Assembly (NCBI GenBank): GCA_022428185.1
Contig: JAKMCZ010000215.1
Coordinates: 1-17,748 of the forward strand
DNA length: 17,748 bases
Reading direction: 5' to 3'
Origin: Alphaproteobacteria bacterium
GTDB taxonomy: Bacteria > Pseudomonadota > Alphaproteobacteria > RS24
The notes below the pieces were generated by a model that ran no database searches, was not told the origin of the DNA, and saw nothing but the letters and a program-made list of their open reading frames with translations. Below, one piece after another: positions 12,873 to 17,748 of the stretch. The translations under genes and the position numbers were made by a program. The first letter of the stretch is position 1, and each line of letters begins with the position of its first letter.

Positions 12873-15824
12873 CTATTGTGGCGTCATCATCTCGTAATTT
12901 GTCTCATGCACGCGGCATTCACCCGGATCGTCGCAAGCGCCTATATCCGCTCCTAATTGAGATTTAATGGCCAAGCCGCTTTTACCATTCGGCAAAGCGA
13001 GGTTTGCAATGGAAACAGACGGAGCACCCCAAGCCTCTGTTGAAGTGGTGGTCATATTGTGCCGTGTGCTGGTTGCAACGGCATTAGCGACCTCCAAGGT
13101 GCAAATTTTTGTCGCACAAACGCCGGTTGTCGATAGGAAATCAATGTTCCACAAGACATCAAAATCAGCCGGATTGCCGTTGACGTCCTGAATGCCATCA
13201 AACGTCCCGACCGTATTTAAGCTGCCCTGCTGCAGACCATAATTGATGGTCAGCGTGTGGCTGTAATCGGCATTCAACACGTCGAGAAATACGGAATTGT
13301 CTTGCGGTGTTGAATAGGATGCGGTGCTCGACAAATTATAGCTCTTCCGGAAGCTGCCCGTGCCGGTTGTGAAGCGGTCAAAAAATCCGGAACGATCTGA
13401 GGGTGACGACCAAAGGCCGAAATCATTATGATTAAAGTGCGTGAGGTCGCTCAGCTCGGTTAGCGTATCCATTGAAGTCGCAAATTCGGCGCAATAGCTC
13501 CCCTCACAATCATAATTGACTTCAATCTCGTGGAAGCGGTCATATGTTTCACCGCCAGCCGTCTCGCGATAATGCAAGGTCAACACACCCGTCTCACTCG
13601 GCGTACTGGCTGAACCGACAGTAATCCAGCTAATGTCGCTAAGATCGGTCTGCAAATTATCCCCGTTAATGATGATGCTACTATTATTGCTGCCACTATT
13701 CCCATTGCTGATGGCGACCGTGTCACGCGTCGCCACAATCCGCGTTTCCGGTGCATTGGCTGTCACCGACACTTGAACCTCGCTTACGCCGGTTGTGCCA
13801 TCGGCCAGCACCGCATCAATTGATAAATTGTAACTTGTCGCGCTTGGCGAAACGCCCGCCTTAAGCAGCAGCTTGTCGTCAATAATTTTGAACATATCCG
13901 TGTGATTGGTCAGCGTGAAACTTGCCCCACCGGCCGCATTAACCGCCGTCAGGCTACCGACTTCGACGTCCACCAAGCTGGCGGTTGGCGCGAGGGATGA
14001 AAACAGATTGCGGCAGAACTGAAGCCGCCCGTTTGAGACAAAATTGAAATCAACCGACGCCCCTAATGCACCCGCTTCTGTGTCATTCGCGCCGCATGAG
14101 AACCGTCCAAAAAATGCCGCGCCTTTTGAGCCGAAATCAAACGCCTGATAGACCGAGCCGCTACTGGCAAACGGGCCGCCGGTTAATGTGGTTACCGGGT
14201 CGGAATTAGTATCAATTATATCTCCGTATATCTCTAATAACCCGGTGTCGATGGCCGCACCGCCGCTGGTCGTGCCGCTAATATCGAGATAAGGGAAGTT
14301 GGACCCGGCTTCATAATAGCCGGGAAACTCAGAAACTCCTGCCAGCAAACTGGCATCACTATCGGTAACCGGTCTCATCACTGCTTTATGCTCGGCGTCG
14401 TAAACCGAGCCACCAAACGTTAAGTCGCTGGCGGCAACATCTGCCGCGTCATAGGTGATATCCGCCGTTTCGTATATATTGAGAGCACTGTTTACGGTCG
14501 TCGTCGAGGTCGCTTGCCGCCCAATCGTGACGACACTTTTGCCCGAGGCAATAAAGTTTTGCAGGCTCGTTTGTTCAGCGCTTGAGAGCGCATTATTGCT
14601 GCCGAGATATAACATCACGGCATCATAATCATCGAGATTGACAGATGCGTCGGTCACATCCTCAACATGATCGAAACCGTCAGATATATTCATGCCGCCC
14701 GTGGCTGCGTCGGGAAACTTTTCACGCAAGAGATCGCGCGTGATACCGAACTGGGGGGACGAAATAACAAAGTAAGAATCCGCGCGCACCAGCACTTTGC
14801 CGTCCGAACTGAAATACGGATTGCTGGCGATTTTGTTTTGCGACAATGACAGTTCGATATTGTTCGGATCGGCGACTTCGGCGGCTAACACCTGAGCGTC
14901 TTGGGCCAGACTGTCGACGATGACTGACACGGCTTCGCTGCTGGATAGTGCGGGCGAAACGGTCTCTGTCTCGGCAGTGCTATCGGTCGAAGCCGCTGCC
15001 ACGACATTCACAGCCTCTGCACTGCTGATATCTTCGCCACCCTCTCCGCCTTCGTCAGCGGCGGACGCCACGGCGCTATCGAAACTCGAATCCGACTCTT
15101 CGGCTGACGCTTCCTCCGTCTCTGACGTTTCAGATTCGCCCTCGTTATTTTCGCCGCTGTCGCTGTCGCTGTCGCTTTCGTTCTCACTCTCAGAATCTTC
15201 CGCTTCCGGTGGTGCTGCCAAAATAGCGTTTATCTCAGCCAGCGGTATTTGGCGCACCGCGCCCAGCATACCATCAGGCGATACATCAATGCCGAAACCC
15301 GAGCGATTGATAAGTTGATTACCGGCTGCCGTCGCTATCTCCATCGCACCCGACAGCAAAACAAAAGTCGAGCCTTTATCGCCATGCGTGGCCATAATTT
15401 CAGTGCCGCGAATACCGACCGTGGCCGAGCCGGCTTTAATCTTGATGTTTTGGGGTTGGTTCTTTGCCAACTGGCCTGAAACAAAACGCATCCCCCCTTT
15501 CACCAGACTGGCCTCCAGCACGCCTTCCTCGGCCAGCGGGTCATAAACAAATTCGTCGAACACAACTTTCGATGACGGTGCAAGAGAGAACACGCTTTCG
15601 TCGCGCAGCAAAACTTGCGCACGGGTTTTCACACCGGTCTCAACCTCATCATTCAGAAAAACATCATCACCGGCGCTTAAATCGCGACCAATCGCCTGAC
15701 TGAAAGCTTGCATCGGGCCGGTGCTGACGGCGACAACACCGGACACCGGGCGGGCCTCCGCCGCTTGGGCGACCAGACCGGATAGACCGAGAATAATTAT
15801 CAGCGCATAAGACTTTCGCATCAT
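12873..15824 (-). CDS. Exported FecR-domain protein with acidic tract, ThuA/GATase-like region and cadherin-like region
   Basis: A protein of 983 residues. The first 25 form a signal peptide (KSYALIIILGLSGLVAQA, then AEA). Residues about 26-197 are a FecR-type domain (GDDVFLNDEVETGVKTRAQV, then SVFSLAPSSKVVFDEFVYDP, then IKAGSATVGIRGTEIMAT). Residues about 204-268 are an extreme Ser/Asp/Glu tract. About 342-520 resembles a ThuA or class I amidotransferase-like fold (VLVRADSYFVISSPQFGIT, LDDYDAVMLYLGS, LQNFIASGKSVVTIG), with no convincing catalytic triad. About 617-690 is cadherin-like. The last 290 or so residues, with several Cys, are unrecognised. With a signal peptide in place of the N-terminal cytoplasmic anti-sigma domain, it is unlikely to be a classical FecR regulator; periplasmic or surface localisation is inferred. 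It is the last gene of the minus-strand cluster, 6 bp after the barrel gene. Confidence 0.82.
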   Translation of the reverse strand: MMRKSYALIIILGLSGLVAQAAEARPVSGVVAVSTGPMQAFSQAIGRDLSAGDDVFLNDEVETGVKTRAQVLLRDESVFSLAPSSKVVFDEFVYDPLAEEGVLEASLVKGGMRFVSGQLAKNQPQNIKIKAGSATVGIRGTEIMATHGDKGSTFVLLSGAMEIATAAGNQLINRSGFGIDVSPDGMLGAVRQIPLAEINAILAAPPEAEDSESENESDSDSDSGENNEGESETSETEEASAEESDSSFDSAVASAADEGGEGGEDISSAEAVNVVAAASTDSTAETETVSPALSSSEAVSVIVDSLAQDAQVLAAEVADPNNIELSLSQNKIASNPYFSSDGKVLVRADSYFVISSPQFGITRDLLREKFPDAATGGMNISDGFDHVEDVTDASVNLDDYDAVMLYLGSNNALSSAEQTSLQNFIASGKSVVTIGRQATSTTTVNSALNIYETADITYDAADVAASDLTFGGSVYDAEHKAVMRPVTDSDASLLAGVSEFPGYYEAGSNFPYLDISGTTSGGAAIDTGLLEIYGDIIDTNSDPVTTLTGGPFASSGSVYQAFDFGSKGAAFFGRFSCGANDTEAGALGASVDFNFVSNGRLQFCRNLFSSLAPTASLVDVEVGSLTAVNAAGGASFTLTNHTDMFKIIDDKLLLKAGVSPSATSYNLSIDAVLADGTTGVSEVQVSVTANAPETRIVATRDTVAISNGNSGSNNSSIIINGDNLQTDLSDISWITVGSASTPSETGVLTLHYRETAGGETYDRFHEIEVNYDCEGSYCAEFATSMDTLTELSDLTHFNHNDFGLWSSPSDRSGFFDRFTTGTGSFRKSYNLSSTASYSTPQDNSVFLDVLNADYSHTLTINYGLQQGSLNTVGTFDGIQDVNGNPADFDVLWNIDFLSTTGVCATKICTLEVANAVATSTRHNMTTTSTEAWGAPSVSIANLALPNGKSGLAIKSQLGADIGACDDPGECRVHETNYEMMTPQ
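15023..15215 (-). repeat. Ser/Asp/Glu low-complexity tract with CTGTCG hexamer repeats
   Basis: Encodes residues about 204-268 of the FecR protein, such as EDSESENESDSDSDSGENNE followed by more Glu/Ser/Thr. The plus-strand hexamer CGCTGT is repeated three times in tandem at 15155-15172. The unit is a multiple of three, so slippage would change linker length without shifting the frame. It probably forms a flexible, highly acidic and possibly calcium-binding linker between the FecR and ThuA-like parts. Confidence 0.7.
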
Positions 15825-15827
15825 TAT

Positions 15828-15832
15828 CTCCT
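15828..15832 (-). promoter_or_regulatory. Ribosome binding site of the FecR gene, overlapping the upstream stop
   Basis: On the minus strand the junction reads TAGGAGATAATGATG. The TAG stop of the barrel gene forms part of the AGGAG Shine-Dalgarno. Spacing to the first ATG (15824) is only 3 bases, while the second ATG (15821) is 6 bases away and is the better-placed start. The protein may therefore begin MRKSY rather than MMRKSY. The arrangement suggests translational coupling. Confidence 0.7.
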
Positions 15833-17126
15833 AAAAACTTTTCCGCAGGCCGATTTTCAGCTCGCTCAGAGTTTTGGTAAAATTGGGAATATTCGACCGC
15901 GTGTCAGCAATGAAGCCGCCCAGCGTAACATCTGCACCGCCCAATCGTGGCGGCAGTTTATAACCCAGACTTAGGCTGGCGCGGCTGCGCTCATCTTCTC
16001 GGATAGCGCTACCGATAAGCGGATCAGCCGCATCGAAATCGGTTGCCAAGAAATCCACCGACACGGACACATTTATCAGGCCGAGCCGCGAGCGTGCGCC
16101 CAAAGAGGCCGAGCTTGATTGCGTCGAATACTGCTCTTCCTCCGCATTGCTATCATCGCCGCCAAGCGAAGCGATAATCAAAAGCGGGATGGGCAAGCCG
16201 GTTATAGGGCGCGCATAATTGACAGTCACACTAATAACGTCATTGTCGCGCTGCTTGCTGGCCGTGCTGTCGAGATAGTTGAAGTGACGCGTTTGCCCGC
16301 CGCGCAGCGTCGCGCTAAGGCTGGCATTATCCGGCAGATTGCTGCTGACACTGAGGGCAAGCTGCTGACCCGCATTATAATTATGACCGCTCACATTTGT
16401 GACAAAACTGTTGTAATTTACGCTCCACGGATACTTGCGCTTCTCCGTATAGCCAAAAGACACAAAGCCCGTCGTCGAATCCGCCATATTCATGTCGACA
16501 TAGTCACGCCCCGCCGCGCCAAAGCCTGCCGTCAAACCGCGCTCGCGATAGGTCGGTATTTTATAGGAGAGCGTCAGCGCCGCGTCATAATCGATAAACG
16601 CTTCCGCAACCTGTTGCGCTGTATTGTCGTAAAGCGCATCGAAAAATTGAACTTTCGGGCCTTTCGGCGCGGCCAATGCGTTATCGGCTGAGCCACCGGC
16701 CAGCCCCATTGAGCCGGACAATGAAAAACGTTTTTGCGCCGCTTCCAACGCATCGCTCAGGGTTTGCGCGCGCAAACGCATGTCATCTGACAGCGATTTG
16801 TCGGCCAATAATTCGCGCAAGATCAACCGCGCATCTGCCAAATTGCCGAGCCGCAATTGCACTTCGGCATAAAGCACTTTCGCCAATTTACTATTGGGGT
16901 CGAGCAAAAGCACGCGCTGCAAGGTTGCCGCTGCGCCTTTGAAATTCCCACCCGCAAGCTGCTCTTGCAAATAGGCAAGGTTAATCTCAATATTCGTCGG
17001 GTCGGCGAAGAGCTTTTCTTTCAGGGATTGGCTCAATGCCTGCTGCACGCTGAAACAGGCGAGCACCACAAAAGCGGCTGTGACTTTTATTAGCTTGTTC
17101 TGATTATGGACAAACACTACCGGCAT
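15831..17126 (-). CDS. TPR + outer-membrane beta-barrel protein (Slam/DUF560-like architecture)
   Basis: A protein of 431 residues from ATG 17126, chosen because it opens a signal peptide (QNKLIKVTAAFVVLACFSVQ, then QALSQS). The frame is open further upstream (to 17390), but that part overlaps the prepilin-like gene; ATG 17189 is an alternative. Mature residues about 35-130 show TPR-type helices (NLAYLQEQLAGGNFKGAAAT, LQRVLLLDPNSKLAKVLYAE, LRLGNLADARLILREL). The remaining 270 or so residues alternate polar and hydrophobic strands (ALTLSYKIPTYRERGLTAGF, RASLSLGYKLPPRL) and end in Phe (KIGLRKSF), the outer-membrane barrel signature. TPR followed by a barrel is the layout of surface lipoprotein assembly modifiers and related exporters, but this barrel is small and the family call is tentative. 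The gene overlaps the upstream gene by 23 bp and is coupled to the FecR gene downstream. Confidence 0.78.
   Translation of the reverse strand: MPVVFVHNQNKLIKVTAAFVVLACFSVQQALSQSLKEKLFADPTNIEINLAYLQEQLAGGNFKGAAATLQRVLLLDPNSKLAKVLYAEVQLRLGNLADARLILRELLADKSLSDDMRLRAQTLSDALEAAQKRFSLSGSMGLAGGSADNALAAPKGPKVQFFDALYDNTAQQVAEAFIDYDAALTLSYKIPTYRERGLTAGFGAAGRDYVDMNMADSTTGFVSFGYTEKRKYPWSVNYNSFVTNVSGHNYNAGQQLALSVSSNLPDNASLSATLRGGQTRHFNYLDSTASKQRDNDVISVTVNYARPITGLPIPLLIIASLGGDDSNAEEEQYSTQSSSASLGARSRLGLINVSVSVDFLATDFDAADPLIGSAIREDERSRASLSLGYKLPPRLGGADVTLGGFIADTRSNIPNFTKTLSELKIGLRKSF
17104..17126 (-). other. 23-bp overlap between prepilin-like and TPR-barrel genes
   Basis: The ATG of the barrel gene lies within the last codons of the prepilin-like gene (…LDAGSVCP then TAA) in another frame. 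No Shine-Dalgarno is visible before this ATG, so re-initiation or coupling after the upstream stop is the likely mode of translation. If the barrel gene starts further upstream (ATG 17189), the overlap is larger. Confidence 0.55.
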
Positions 17127-17748
17127 CCAATGGTTTTGGGCAAACCCAAACAGGCAAATGAGCGCCGATAAGAATGTTTCCGTCTTCATCCCAGCGTTTA
17201 TCGGTCGGGACTTCGCTTTCATATTGAGCCGCCTCGGCGGACCCGTCGCCCTCGGTGAAGGAATGCGTGCCGCATCCCTCAATGCCCAAACAGGAACAGC
17301 GATGAATATAAAATTCCGACGCTTCAGAAATCGGCGTGCAGGCATTGGCGCATTGCAAGCCAAGCTGGCCTTGTTTGAGCTTGGCAACATTAAGTGGCGT
17401 CATGCGCTCTTCGCCATTCGTGCCGGTAGCGGCCGAATTATTGGCCCATTGGGCCTCCAAATGCAGAGACACGGCATAAGGTACCGTGTCGTCAAAAGCA
17501 TTTCTGTGGGTTGTATTGAGTGACTCAACCGCCGCCGCCACATAGGCAATGCAATTATCGTTGCGGGCGATAATATTGTCCTGGTCGGTTGCCAGTGCTG
17601 TGCGGCCATCGGTCATCTCATTATCAATGACCATCACATCATGCGTAAAAGCCCTATCAACGGTCAGCGCATTATCAAGCGTGACCTGCTCTTTCGTGCC
17701 TTCAATATAGCCATTATAGCCAATCACACCGACAGCACCGAGAATGCC
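17104..17748 (-). CDS. Prepilin-like protein with cysteine-containing C-terminal part (5' end outside window)
   Basis: The frame is open to the window edge; 214 residues are visible. The first ones, GILGAVGVIGYNGYIEGTKE, match the end of the hydrophobic helix of type IV pilins and pseudopilins (the usual pattern is AIIGILAAVAIPAYNDYIKKAK-like). The leader peptide and the N-methylated Phe would lie just outside the window. The rest is a soluble domain with Cys residues clustered in ANACTPISEA, IHRCSCLGIEGCGTH and at the C-terminus (VWVCPKPLDAGSVCP), so disulfides are likely. I cannot tell a major pilin from a minor pilin or pseudopilin. The stop (TAA, 17106-17104) lies inside the start region of the TPR-barrel gene. 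An internal GTG at 17727 is not the real start. Confidence 0.68.
   Translation of the reverse strand, partial: GILGAVGVIGYNGYIEGTKEQVTLDNALTVDRAFTHDVMVIDNEMTDGRTALATDQDNIIARNDNCIAYVAAAVESLNTTHRNAFDDTVPYAVSLHLEAQWANNSAATGTNGEERMTPLNVAKLKQGQLGLQCANACTPISEASEFYIHRCSCLGIEGCGTHSFTEGDGSAEAAQYESEVPTDKRWDEDGNILIGAHLPVWVCPKPLDAGSVCP

Noticed and set aside
16119..16691. Plus-strand open frame of 190 codons inside the TPR-barrel gene
   Set aside because: Basic, compositionally odd product; the minus-strand frame has TPR, barrel and C-terminal Phe features.
17127..17390. N-terminal extension of the TPR-barrel protein to 17390
   Set aside because: The extra 88 residues overlap the prepilin-like gene and would bury the signal peptide. 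The start at 17189 remains a weaker alternative.

Overview
The window looks like a chromosomal segment from a Gram-negative bacterium, since it encodes signal peptides, a lipobox, TolC/HlyD-type envelope proteins, an outer-membrane beta-barrel and a prepilin-like protein. Base composition is moderate (about half G+C by eye). A marine or environmental proteobacterium, perhaps an alphaproteobacterium, is a guess; no phylogenetic marker is present. There are no RNA genes, IS elements, CRISPR arrays or phage genes. Coding density is very high, and the only gene-free stretch of note is about 195 bp (12045-12239).

Left half, plus strand (1-9927): one tight gene cluster. It starts with the 3' part of a giant repeat protein (1-5787; its 5' end lies outside the window) built from cadherin-like, VCBS-like and tandem-95-like Ig modules. 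These are followed by a CADG/He_PIG Ig domain, a duplicated C-terminal module split by a charged KER-rich helix, and an acidic tail. Three membrane-fusion (HlyD-type) proteins follow with essentially no spacing: a small periplasmic adaptor (5795-6514), a GAF-like domain + TM + HlyD protein (6511-7824), and a PqqD-like + M50 site-2-protease + HlyD fusion (7825-9927). Tail to tail with them, on the minus strand, is a TolC-family outer-membrane lipoprotein (9930-12044) that carries extra C-terminal CADG and SPOR domains. A divergent TetR regulator (12240-12863) sits head to head with the tolC-like gene.

Right half, minus strand (12873-17748, read right to left): a cysteine-containing prepilin-like gene (cut by the window edge), a TPR + beta-barrel outer-membrane protein, and an exported FecR-domain protein with a Ser/Asp/Glu-rich tract, a ThuA/GATase-like region and a cadherin-like region. 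Overlapping or nearly abutting ends suggest one operon.

Inferred joint function: export and surface display of the giant adhesin through an envelope-spanning conduit made of HlyD adaptors and the TolC-like channel. The layout resembles type I secretion, but no ABC ATPase is encoded here; an intact-looking intramembrane metalloprotease fused to an adaptor occupies that place in the operon. The channel protein and the putative substrate's C-terminus share the same Ig-like motif (DG..LPDW..-DP-T). This substrate/GAF-HlyD/M50-HlyD/TolC-CADG-SPOR set is the most interesting feature of the window.
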